Translations under genes and position numbers: made by a program
The notes under the pieces: model-generated
Databases searched by the model: none
Told to the model about the DNA's origin: nothing
What the model saw: only the letters and a program-made list of their open reading frames with translations
Part shown: positions 1 through 7,040 of the stretch, piece by piece
Layout of the letters: every line of letters starts with the position of its first letter
Position numbering within the stretch: position 1 is the stretch's first letter
NCBI GenBank assembly: GCA_020852035.1
Contig: JADZBR010000159.1
Span: 1 to 9,329, forward strand
Source: Caulobacteraceae bacterium
GTDB lineage: Bacteria; Pseudomonadota; Alphaproteobacteria; Caulobacterales; Caulobacteraceae
Length of the DNA: 9,329 bases
Direction of reading: 5' to 3'

Positions 1-278
1 CCGGCGGCTTCGGTGCTGGTGCCGGCCTTGCCGGCGGCCTCGGCGTAGACCTTGGCGCGGCCGGCGTTGATCTCGGCCACCGCCGCGCGCAGGGCCGGGT
101 CGCCGCCGGAGACGATGCCGAGGTAGCCGTCGCCCTGCTCGCCGACGGTCCCGGACGCCTTGCCGGCGTCGACGGCCGCCTTGGAGGTGGCGAGGTCGGC
201 GGAAGCGGGCGTCGCAGCGACCGCCAGGGCGGCGACGGCGGCGAGGGCGATCAGCGGGCGAAGGATCTTCACGGTCAT
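1..278 (-). CDS. ydbL: YdbL family (DUF1318) periplasmic protein, C-terminus cut by window edge
   Basis: The visible 92 residues start with a signal peptide (MTVKILRPLIALAAVAALAV, then a cleavage site after ASA at about residue 27). The mature part carries the DUF1318 signature: ASGTVGEQGDGYLGIV, then AAVAEINAGRAKVYAEAA and GTSTEAAG. The rest lies beyond the left edge. In E. coli, YdbL is a small periplasmic partner of YdbH and YnbE that affects YnbE assembly and bridge function. It lies 5 bases after the ynbE stop and its Shine-Dalgarno AGGAG overlaps that stop, so translation is probably coupled. The start is uncertain: AGGAG is only 2 bases from the ATG at 278 but 8 bases from an in-frame GTG at 272, so the GTG may be the true start. 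Family assignment is from recognised motifs and operon context. Confidence 0.88.
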   Translation of the reverse strand, partial: MTVKILRPLIALAAVAALAVAATPASADLATSKAAVDAGKASGTVGEQGDGYLGIVSGGDPALRAAVAEINAGRAKVYAEAAGKAGTSTEAA

Positions 279-283
279 CGCTC

Positions 284-463
284 CTAGAAGAGGTTGGGGT
301 TCTGCTGGATCAGCGACTGGACCTCGCGGTCCAGCTGCAGCTTCACGTTCACGTCCAGCTTGGCGTAGACATTGATCGGGTCGACCTTGACCCGCACGGA
401 GGGTTCGCACGCCCCCAGCGCGAGCCCCAGCACGGCGGTGGTCAGAACGGCGGTCAGGCGCAT
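284..463 (-). CDS. ynbE: YnbE family outer-membrane lipoprotein, 59 aa
   Basis: This gene encodes a 59-residue lipoprotein. A short hydrophobic signal ends in the lipobox L-G-A-C with the lipidated cysteine at residue 19. The mature part is about 40 residues, rich in alternating V/K/D (VRVKVDPINVYAKLDVNVKL), and ends in NPNLF. That matches the YnbE layout, in which a short beta-prone segment is followed by a helix and a terminal xLF. The residue after the cysteine is Glu, not Asp, which fits outer-membrane sorting. In E. coli, YnbE multimers stack onto the C-terminal end of YdbH and complete a lipid-conducting bridge to the outer membrane. It sits 69 bases downstream of ydbH and directly before ydbL. 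AGGGGA about 11 bases upstream of the ATG serves as ribosome binding site. Family identity is confident; function is transferred from E. coli. Confidence 0.9.
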   Translation of the reverse strand: MRLTAVLTTAVLGLALGACEPSVRVKVDPINVYAKLDVNVKLQLDREVQSLIQQNPNLF

Positions 464-532
464 CGCAATAGAGATCCCCTAAGCTTGGCCCGGATCGTGC
501 CGGCGCGGGGCTGAACCCCGGCTGAACGTCGA

Positions 533-3500
533 TCAGGGCGTCTCCTCCACCTTGCGCCGCCAGGCGTCGGCGTAGGCTTGCATCAATTCATCGAAATTCA
601 GCGACGTGTCGAGGGTCAGATCGATCGGCGTGCCCTTCGGCAGGGGAATCCGCCGCTCGAAGGCCCGCCCGCGCAGAACGTCGAGGATGGACAGCCGCGC
701 CCGCTCGGCGCGCTCGGGATCGTGCCGCCCCTTGATCTGGAAGACCAGGCCCAGGCGCCCCTCGTCGCGGCTGGAGACCTCGGCGGTGAGGGTCTCGAAC
801 GCCAGGTTCTCCATCGCCTGATAGGCGAAGTCCTGGATAGCGTTGACGCTCTGCGGCGGCGGCGCGCCGGGCGAGCTTTCAGCGGACACCCCGCCCAGGA
901 TGTCGCGGTTGATATAGACCCGCCCCGGATGCACCGAGGTCAGCCGGCCGTTGGCCACCCGCAGGCCCTGCGGGCCGAAGGAGAACGGCAGGCGCCCGTC
1001 GACCACCGCGTTCAGGCGGATCTTCTCGCTGAGGTTGGTCGCGGCCACCACCTGGTTGAGGTCGACGTCGTCGAGGGTCAGGACGCCCTCGGTCGTCCCG
1101 GCCGGCAGGGCGACGGACATCGGGTCGAGCAAGACGCGCCCGCCGGCCGCCTGGGCGGTGAAGCTCGCCAGCCGCAGCTGGTCGGGGGTCAGGGTGAAGG
1201 TGGCGGCGAGGTCCGTCAGCGGGGTGAAGAAGGCCAGCTTGTCGGCCCGCAGCTGCTGGTCGGGCAGGGTGGCGAGGGGGGCGAGGCTGGCGAAGCCGAC
1301 CTCGCCGCGGGCGCCGGCGATGCGCCCCGCGGGCGTGTCGAGGTCGAGCCCGTCGAGCGTCAGGCGGCCGGAACTGCGGGCGGCCCTGGGCGTCCAGTTC
1401 GCCTCCCCCTGGAAGCGCGCGTGGCCGTTCAGGCGCCCGGCCAGCTCGGCCATCGGGGTGACGCTGGTCGCCTGGAAGCCGCCCTCGGCGAAGTCCAGCA
1501 GGCCGGTGTCGAACCGCGCCTCGCCGACGCCGCGCGCGAGGTCGTGCCGGCCTTCGGCGCTGGCCAGCTGCGGGCCGCCCGGCAGGCCGGCGACCGCGCT
1601 GGCGGTCCAGACCTGGCCGCGCTGGACCGCGCGTCCGCTCAGTCGCAGCGGGGCGAACCTCGGGACGGCGGCGGTGTCGATCAGGTCGGCCGCGGCCAGG
1701 GTGACGGTCCCGGCGCTGGCGGCGAGGTCGAAGCGGCCGGAGGCGTTGCGGACCCGCCCCTCCGCCGCCGGCGCGGCGAACGCCACGGCCCGGAACGCCC
1801 CCCGCGCCCGCCAGGCCGCGCCCTCGGCCACGAACATCGGCGCGCCGGACGGGCACGCCTGGCCCTTCACCTCCGTCAGGTCGTTGGCGTCGAGCTCCAC
1901 ATGCCGCACCGAGAGCGTCAGGCAGCGGTCGGCGGCGAAGGTGGTCCGTCCGCCCGCCAGCGCGAGCCGCCCGGCGGCGTCCACCGCCACGTCGTCCAGC
2001 GGCGTCAGGTCGAACGCGCCGCGCACCCGGCCGCGGGCCGAGAGCCCCCCCTCCGTCAGGCGCCAGTCGGCGACCTCCGCCGAGAGCTCCGGCATTCCGC
2101 CCCCCGCCAGGGCCGCGTCCAGCGCGCCAGCGCCGCGCGAGACGAACACCGGCGCATCGCCATGCGACGCGATCGACAGCCGCGCGCCGCTGGAGGCCCG
2201 CAGGCTCGCCGCCCGCCCGAGCTCCAGGCGCGCGGCGCCCTGCCGCCAGTCCAGCTCGGCGGCCGGCGCCTCCAGCCGGAACCCCCTGGCCGCCGCCAGG
2301 AACGCCTGCCGGTAGCCGGGTTCCTGGGCGATGATCGGCAGGCTGGCCGCCCAGCGGCGCGCGCCCGCCTCGGTGAGCCGGCCGGCCGACGAAAGCGATC
2401 CGTGGGCGGTCAGCGACCCGCCGGCGTCGCTCGCCGCCGACCCCACCGCTTCCAGCCGCACATTGCTGAGCTCGGCCTCGGCCGCCGCCAGGGACGCGAT
2501 CTGCCCGCTGAGCAGCCAGGTCGCCTGCGCCCGCCCGCCGCCCTTGCCCCACACGCCGGTGTGCCGGTCGACGGTCGCCGACGCCTGCAGGCCGGCGGCG
2601 ACGGCCTCTCCCAGGTCCGCGCGGTCAGCCGAAAGCCGCAGGCTCGCCGCGCCGGCGGAACGATAGCCGCCGTCGGCCGCGACCACCGACAGGGTGGGCG
2701 CGCTCGCCAGCAGGTGCGCGCCGGTCAGCCGCCGCTCTCCCGCCCGCAGGCCGCCCGCCGCCGCTTCCACGCGGGCCGAGCCCTTGAAGCCCCGCGCCGT
2801 CAGCGGGCCGCGGGCCGCGAGGTCGATCACCAGGCCGGTTCCGGCAAGCTCGCCGAACCGCGCCTCGGAGGCCCGGATCCCGCCGCTCAGGTCCAGGTCG
2901 TCGCCTCGGCGCCGCGCGGTGATCCGGCCGCCGGCGATCTGGGCCGCGAGGCCGTCCGCCTTCAGGCTGGCCGGCGCCACGACGCCGTCGAACCGCTGCA
3001 GGGCGCCGTCCTTCACCACCCCCGAGCCGTCGAGACGCAGCAGCCCGGCCTCGGTGGTCAGCAGGATGGCCCCGCGTTGCAGGTCGATGTCCGGCAGCGG
3101 GGCCGGCTCGCCCGCCGGCCGCGCGGAGAGCTCCTCGATCAGCCGGTCGAGCCGGCCGAAGCTCAGGGCCCCGTCCTTCAGCCGGGCGCGCACCACCACA
3201 TCGCGCAGCCGCACGGCCCGCACCCGCACCCCCGCCGGGCGGCCGAACCAGGGCGCGACGAGGTCGTAGTCCAGCTCCACCCCGCCCACCGACAGGTCCG
3301 GGCGGGCGGCGTCGCCGAGCACTACGCGGCCCTTGGCGCCGCCGGGGCCGAGCCCCTCGATCCGCACCTGCGCATCGACGCCCCGCTCGCGCAGCCAGGC
3401 CTCCAGCGCCTGGCGGGCGATCACCCCGCGCAGCAGCACCGCGGCGAGCGCCGCCAGCACCAGCAGCGCCAGCAGGCTCGCCAGCACCACCGTCAGCGGC

Positions 3501-3550
3501 CGCCGGCGCGGGGCCGCGGCGCGCTCGGACGAAGGCGGGGCGTCGGACAT
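533..3550 (-). CDS. ydbH: YdbH family AsmA-like intermembrane lipid transport protein
   Basis: With the ATG start at 3550 the product has 1005 residues. A basic stretch (PRRR, 14-17) precedes one transmembrane helix (about 19-40), which anchors the protein in the inner membrane; the remainder is periplasmic. The body is a long run of beta-rich repeats such as LDGLDLDTPAGRI and LTLDDVDLNQVV, typical of AsmA-like proteins that form a hydrophobic groove. The C-terminal YdbH domain (about 878-1005) begins VYINRDILGG and includes QDFAYQAMENLAFETL, FQIKGRHDP, and near the end NFDELMQAYADAWRRK. Two cysteines (C543, C566) could form a disulfide. In E. coli, YdbH is partly redundant with TamB and YhdP in phospholipid transport to the outer membrane. 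A TTG five codons upstream (3565) is an alternative start. Neither start has a clear Shine-Dalgarno; ATG was preferred. ynbE and ydbL follow on the same strand. Confidence 0.9.
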   Translation of the reverse strand: MSDAPPSSERAAAPRRRPLTVVLASLLALLVLAALAAVLLRGVIARQALEAWLRERGVDAQVRIEGLGPGGAKGRVVLGDAARPDLSVGGVELDYDLVAPWFGRPAGVRVRAVRLRDVVVRARLKDGALSFGRLDRLIEELSARPAGEPAPLPDIDLQRGAILLTTEAGLLRLDGSGVVKDGALQRFDGVVAPASLKADGLAAQIAGGRITARRRGDDLDLSGGIRASEARFGELAGTGLVIDLAARGPLTARGFKGSARVEAAAGGLRAGERRLTGAHLLASAPTLSVVAADGGYRSAGAASLRLSADRADLGEAVAAGLQASATVDRHTGVWGKGGGRAQATWLLSGQIASLAAAEAELSNVRLEAVGSAASDAGGSLTAHGSLSSAGRLTEAGARRWAASLPIIAQEPGYRQAFLAAARGFRLEAPAAELDWRQGAARLELGRAASLRASSGARLSIASHGDAPVFVSRGAGALDAALAGGGMPELSAEVADWRLTEGGLSARGRVRGAFDLTPLDDVAVDAAGRLALAGGRTTFAADRCLTLSVRHVELDANDLTEVKGQACPSGAPMFVAEGAAWRARGAFRAVAFAAPAAEGRVRNASGRFDLAASAGTVTLAAADLIDTAAVPRFAPLRLSGRAVQRGQVWTASAVAGLPGGPQLASAEGRHDLARGVGEARFDTGLLDFAEGGFQATSVTPMAELAGRLNGHARFQGEANWTPRAARSSGRLTLDGLDLDTPAGRIAGARGEVGFASLAPLATLPDQQLRADKLAFFTPLTDLAATFTLTPDQLRLASFTAQAAGGRVLLDPMSVALPAGTTEGVLTLDDVDLNQVVAATNLSEKIRLNAVVDGRLPFSFGPQGLRVANGRLTSVHPGRVYINRDILGGVSAESSPGAPPPQSVNAIQDFAYQAMENLAFETLTAEVSSRDEGRLGLVFQIKGRHDPERAERARLSILDVLRGRAFERRIPLPKGTPIDLTLDTSLNFDELMQAYADAWRRKVEETP

Positions 3551-3601
3551 GGGGGGAGCTTGCAACGCCCGGTCAGGCGGGTCGAGTGCGTAAGGCCGAG
3601 C

Positions 3602-3787
3602 TCAGCTGTCGCCGAGCGGCGGGCCGGCGACACCCATCGCGGCGGCCAGTTCGGCCCGCTCCGCCGAAGCGGTCATCGTCGGCGGGCCGGCCAGGGCCAG
3701 CATGCCGGCGAAGCCGACCAGGAAGCTCGCCAGGACAAGCCACAGCGCCGGCTTGAAGAGATCGAACAGCGAATCAGGGTGGGCCAT
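3602..3787 (-). CDS. Small single-pass membrane protein, 61 aa, unknown function
   Basis: I do not recognise a family. The start at 3787 is chosen because a perfect AGGAGG (3792-3797) sits 4 bases before this ATG; a longer frame reaching to 3895 lacks such a signal. The product has a short amphipathic N-terminus (MAHPDSLFDLFK), one transmembrane segment at about residues 14-33 (WLVLASFLVGFAGMLALA, with small residues on one face), then an Ala/Pro/Gly-rich tail of about 28 residues. The first residues are not a cleavable signal peptide, so the helix is probably a membrane anchor. It lies 51 bases upstream of ydbH on the same strand with no convincing terminator between, so it may be the first gene of that operon. 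Divergently, 173 bases away, begins the siderophore receptor. Reality of the gene is supported mainly by the strong ribosome binding site and the clean helix; function is unknown. Confidence 0.7.
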   Translation of the reverse strand: MAHPDSLFDLFKPALWLVLASFLVGFAGMLALAGPPTMTASAERAELAAAMGVAGPPLGDS

Positions 3788-3860
3788 GACGCCTCCTCGC
3801 ACCTTCAACGCATCGCCTTGCCCGCGGGTTTCGAGGTTCCCGTAACGCCGCTCTGCATTT

Positions 3861-3879
3861 CTTGAGAACGACTCGCATT
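3861..3879. promoter_or_regulatory. Candidate Fur box in the divergent control region
   Basis: The core TGAGAACGACTCGCA (3863-3877) fits the 7-1-7 Fur consensus TGAGAATGATTCTCA with three mismatches, and T-rich flanks extend it. It lies just upstream of the -35 element of the promoter reading into the siderophore receptor and upstream of the leftward small membrane protein gene. Iron-bound Fur at this site would be expected to shut off the receptor when iron is plentiful. The match was made by eye; binding is inferred. Confidence 0.68.
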
Positions 3880-3884
3880 TGCCG

Positions 3885-3909
3885 TTGCGACACACAGCTC
3901 CGCTAATTA
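3885..3909 (+). promoter_or_regulatory. Candidate housekeeping promoter of the siderophore receptor
   Basis: TTGCGAC (3885-3891), a 10-base spacer and GCTAATTA (3902-3909) resemble the Caulobacter sigma-73 promoter form (TTGACGS, 10-14 bases, GCTANAWC). Transcription would begin at about 3915 and leave a leader of roughly 45 bases. The AT-rich GCTAATTA stands out in an otherwise very GC-rich region. A Fur box lies 7 bases upstream of the -35. The start codon at 3961 is preceded by GGGGA at 3948-3952. Confidence 0.6.
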
Positions 3910-3960
3910 AGACGCAGTCGCAACAAAGCGGGCGCGCGGCGCCTTTCGGGGATCGAAGAC

Positions 3961-6207
3961 ATGCGACTTTCTAACTCGGGCGTCAGGGCCCGGACCAAGC
4001 GGGCGCTGGGGGCGGCGGCGGTCGCCGGCGTGGCGGGCCTGACACTGGCGCCGGCCGTGGCGCAGGCCGACGATGCGGCCGCCACCGACGTGACCGGGGT
4101 GGACGTCTACGCCATCCCGAACCCGGAGCCGGAATCCCCGAAGTTCGTCGCGCCGCTGACCGACACCCCGCGCTCGGTCACGGTGATCCCGCAGAAGGTG
4201 ATCGAACAGACCGCCGCCACCTCGCTGGAAGACCTGCTCCGCACCTCCCCCGGCATCACCTTCGGGGCCGGCGAAGGCGGCCAGCCGCTGGCCGACCGTC
4301 CGTTCATCCGCGGGCAGGCTTCGGCCAACAACGTCTTCGTGGACGGCGTGCGCGACACCGGCGGCCAGATCCGCGAGGTCTTCAACCTCGAGCAGGTGGA
4401 AGTCATCAAGGGTCCGGATTCGGTCTATTCCGGCCGCGGCTCCGGCGGCGGCAGCATCAACCTGTCCAGCAAGCGCCCGAAGCTGGACACCTTCGTCAAC
4501 GGCTCGGCCGCGGTCGGCACGGACGACTATCTGCGCGGTACGATCGACGCCAACTGGATGTTGTCCGACGTCTCCGCCGTTCGCCTGAACCTGCTCGGCA
4601 GCCGCGCCGACTATCCGGGCCGCGAAGAGGCGTTCAGCAAGAAGTACGGCGTCGCCCTGGCCGCCGCCTATGGCCTGGGAACGCCCACCCGGATGACGGG
4701 GATGTTCTATCACCTGCGGACGGACGGCATGCCCGACTACGGCGTGCCGCTCTACACCAAGCTGCCCGACGTGCCGCGCACCGCCAGCGGCGTTCTGGAC
4801 GTCGATCACGGCGCCTTCTACGGCCTCAAGGCGCGGGACTACATCGAGACGAAGGCGGACATCGCCACCCTGGCGGTGGAACACGACATCACCGACGACA
4901 TCACCTTCCGCAACGTCTTCCGGTTCGCCCGCACCCTGAACGACTATGTCGTCACCAATCCCGGCGACGGCGGCGCGGCGCAGTTCGTGGCCGGCGAGTG
5001 GTGGATGAAGCGCGGCCTGAAATCCCGCTGGAACCCGACCCGCACCGTCGCCAACGTCACCGACATCTACGGGAAGTTCACCACCGGCGCCCTGGTGCAC
5101 AACTTCGACGTCGGGCTGGAGCTGTCGCGCGAGCGCAACCGCAACGCCTCCTACACCGTCACCACCCTCTCGGGCGCGCCGTGCCCGACCGGCTTCACCA
5201 ACCCCGGCGCCGGCGACTGCACGCGGGTCTATGCGCCCAACCCCGACGACCCCTGGACGGGGACCATCGAGCGCGGCGGCGTGACCCAGAACCTGACCAA
5301 GACGGTCGGCGTCTACGCCTTCGACTCCATCGAACTGACGCCGCAGCTGCTGCTGAACCTCGGCATCCGCTACGACGACTACTCGGTGAGCGGCCGCGCG
5401 CCGACGCTGGTGATCACCGACGGCGAGTGGGACTTCGTCAACTACCAGGCCGGCCTGGTCTACAAGCCGACGCCGGAGACCAGTCTCTATGTCTCCTACG
5501 GCACCTCCTCGACCCCGCCGACCATCGCCGGCGGCGACCAGAACGGCTCGCCCAGCGGATCGGGCGGCGGATCGGACGGCACGCTGCCCGCCTCCGTGCT
5601 CGACCCGGAAGAGACCGAAAGCTACGAAGTCGGCGCCAAGTGGCAGACCTTCGGCGGCAAGCTGTCGCTGACCGCCGCCGTCTTCCGCATGGAACGCAAG
5701 AACGCCCAGATCCAGATCGACGCGGGCGTCTATGCTCAAGCCGGCGAGGCGCGCGTGCAGGGCCTGGAGCTGGGCTTCAGCGGCGAGGTCACCGACCGCT
5801 GGAGCGTGTTCGGCGGCTACGCCTACACCGACTCCAAGCTGACCAAGGGCGCCTACAACAACGTCAATGTCGGCGATCAGCTGGCCAACACGCCGAAGCA
5901 CAACTTCAGCCTGTTCACCACCTACCAGATCCTCGACCCGCTGCAGATCGGCGGCGGCGCCTACTACGTCTCCAGGAGCTTCGGCGGCAACCAGGGCGGC
6001 GCCGGCGGCGGGACCCGCCAGGTCTACGCCCCGTCCTACTGGCGCTTCGACCTCTTCGCGGCCTACCAGATCAACGAGCGCGTCGACCTGCAGCTGAACA
6101 TCAAGAACATCGGCGACGAGAACTACATCGTGCGGACCAACGGCGTGCACCACGCCGACTACGGCCCCGGCCGGCAGGCGATCGTGACCCTCAACGTGCG
6201 GTTCTAG
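3961..6207 (+). CDS. TonB-dependent siderophore receptor (Fiu/PiuA-like)
   Basis: This is a complete 748-residue outer-membrane receptor for ferric siderophores. A signal peptide is cleaved after AQA (residue 36). A short linker with a possible TonB box (about 42-51, TDVTGVDVYA) follows, with no N-terminal signalling (STN) domain. The plug runs from about 62 to 175, with TPRSVTVIPQKVI, FIRGQASANNVFVDGVRD, FNLEQVEVIKGP (141-152) and the Gly-rich RGSGGGSINL. The 22-strand barrel follows and ends in terminal Phe (IVTLNVRF), the usual signal for BAM insertion. One loop holds a cysteine pair (C408, C420); another holds a Gly/Ser-rich insert (about 524-540). Adjacent piuC and the upstream Fur box support ferric uptake. 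The plug pattern resembles Fiu/PiuA receptors for catecholate siderophores, but the ligand cannot be read from sequence. Family call is very secure; subfamily is moderate. Confidence 0.95.
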   Translation: MRLSNSGVRARTKRALGAAAVAGVAGLTLAPAVAQADDAAATDVTGVDVYAIPNPEPESPKFVAPLTDTPRSVTVIPQKVIEQTAATSLEDLLRTSPGITFGAGEGGQPLADRPFIRGQASANNVFVDGVRDTGGQIREVFNLEQVEVIKGPDSVYSGRGSGGGSINLSSKRPKLDTFVNGSAAVGTDDYLRGTIDANWMLSDVSAVRLNLLGSRADYPGREEAFSKKYGVALAAAYGLGTPTRMTGMFYHLRTDGMPDYGVPLYTKLPDVPRTASGVLDVDHGAFYGLKARDYIETKADIATLAVEHDITDDITFRNVFRFARTLNDYVVTNPGDGGAAQFVAGEWWMKRGLKSRWNPTRTVANVTDIYGKFTTGALVHNFDVGLELSRERNRNASYTVTTLSGAPCPTGFTNPGAGDCTRVYAPNPDDPWTGTIERGGVTQNLTKTVGVYAFDSIELTPQLLLNLGIRYDDYSVSGRAPTLVITDGEWDFVNYQAGLVYKPTPETSLYVSYGTSSTPPTIAGGDQNGSPSGSGGGSDGTLPASVLDPEETESYEVGAKWQTFGGKLSLTAAVFRMERKNAQIQIDAGVYAQAGEARVQGLELGFSGEVTDRWSVFGGYAYTDSKLTKGAYNNVNVGDQLANTPKHNFSLFTTYQILDPLQIGGGAYYVSRSFGGNQGGAGGGTRQVYAPSYWRFDLFAAYQINERVDLQLNIKNIGDENYIVRTNGVHHADYGPGRQAIVTLNVRF

Positions 6208-6235
6208 TCCTCCTCCCCGACTGGAATCCGCTCCT

Positions 6236-6266
6236 CGGCCCCGTCCGCTTCGTGCAGGCGGGGCCG
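6236..6266 (+). terminator. Terminator-like hairpin between receptor and piuC
   Basis: CGGCCCCG (6236-6243) and CGGGGCCG (6259-6266) are perfect inverse complements. A T-G pair and a C-G pair add to the stem, giving about 10 pairs around an 11-base loop. CTTTCGTCT follows, a modest T-rich tail. The position, 28 bases after the receptor stop and 34 bases before piuC, suggests an intrinsic terminator or attenuator that lowers read-through into piuC. The weak T-tract limits confidence. Confidence 0.6.
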
Positions 6267-6300
6267 CTTTCGTCTAGCTAGGGGCGATGGAGACCGCGCC

Positions 6301-6984
6301 ATGATGCTGCAGATTCCCGGAGTGCTCCCGAAGGCCGAGGTCGCCCGCCTGCGCGCCGTGATCGACGCCGCCGAGTGGGTCGACGGCAACGTCACCTCCG
6401 GGCATCAGGCGGCGCTCGCCAAGGCCAACCGCCAGCTGCCGCAGACCTCGCCCGCCGCCGTCGAAGCCGGCCAGGCGATCGTGCGCGCACTGAACGCCAG
6501 CCCGCTCTTCATGGCCGCCGCCCTGCCGCGCACCATCCTGCCGCCGCTGTTCAACAGCTATGGCCTGAACGACGGCTTTGCGGATCACATCGACAACGCC
6601 GTGCGGATGAACCCCGCCACCGGCCAGCCGATCCGCACGGACCTCTCGATCACCGTCTTCCTCACCGAGCCGGACGCCTACGACGGCGGCGAACTCCTGG
6701 TCGAGGACACCTACGGCCTGCACGAGGTGAAGCTGGCGGCCGGCGACGCCATCCTCTATCCCGCCTCCAGCCTGCACCGGGTGACGCCGATCACGCGCGG
6801 CGCGCGGATCTCCAGCTTCTTCTGGATCCAGAGCCTGATCCGCGACGACGGCCAGCGGGCGTTGCTCTTCGACATGGACCTCGCCATCCAGCGCCTCTCC
6901 GGCCAGCTCGGCGGCGCCGATCCCTCGGTGGTCGGCCTGACCGGCGCCTATCACAACCTCCTGCGGATGTGGGCCGAGGTCTGA
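6301..6984 (+). CDS. piuC: PiuC/YbiX PKHD-type Fe(II)/2-oxoglutarate hydroxylase
   Basis: The 227-residue product has the full length of the PiuC/YbiX family. The iron ligands are visible as H96-x-D98 (in FADHIDNAVR) and H159 (in SSLHRVTPI), and R169 (in RGARISSFFW) is the expected 2-oxoglutarate-binding arginine. Other family marks are the N-terminal IPGVLPKAEV, RTILPPLFNSYG, and YDGGELLVEDTYG before the second half of the jelly roll. Such enzymes are cytoplasmic and are predicted to hydroxylate a substrate using iron, oxygen and 2-oxoglutarate; the natural substrate is not established. In many Proteobacteria piuC lies next to a siderophore receptor (fiu-ybiX in E. coli, piuA-piuC in Pseudomonas) and is iron-regulated with it, as appears here. 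GGAG at 6289-6292 lies 8 bases before the ATG; a second ATG follows immediately at 6304. Confidence 0.95.
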   Translation: MMLQIPGVLPKAEVARLRAVIDAAEWVDGNVTSGHQAALAKANRQLPQTSPAAVEAGQAIVRALNASPLFMAAALPRTILPPLFNSYGLNDGFADHIDNAVRMNPATGQPIRTDLSITVFLTEPDAYDGGELLVEDTYGLHEVKLAAGDAILYPASSLHRVTPITRGARISSFFWIQSLIRDDGQRALLFDMDLAIQRLSGQLGGADPSVVGLTGAYHNLLRMWAEV

Positions 6985-7040
6985 GCGCGCTTGGCCTTGC
7001 CGCCTCCCCAGCCCAAAGTGGCGAAAACGGGAGGATGAGG

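Noticed and set aside
506..520. CGGGG-CTGAA-CCCCG hairpin between ydbH and ynbE as a terminator
   Set aside because: Only 5 pairs and no T-tract on either side; ynbE and ydbL are expected to be co-transcribed with ydbH.
3800..3850. GGGAACC followed by CGTT on the minus strand as an EcfG/SigT-type promoter for the small gene
   Set aside because: The spacing between GGAAC and CGTT is about 25 bases rather than the 16-17 expected.
578..3865. A very long open frame on the plus strand covering nearly all of ydbH and the small gene
   Set aside because: It is antisense to genes with recognised domains, and its product is low-complexity Arg/Gly/Ala/Gln-rich with no family features. Such frames are expected opposite very GC-rich genes.
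3907..6153. A 748-residue open frame on the minus strand opposite the siderophore receptor
   Set aside because: It mirrors the receptor codon phase and reads as Val/Gly/Ala/Asp-rich sequence without a recognisable domain or ribosome binding site; it is a GC-bias shadow.
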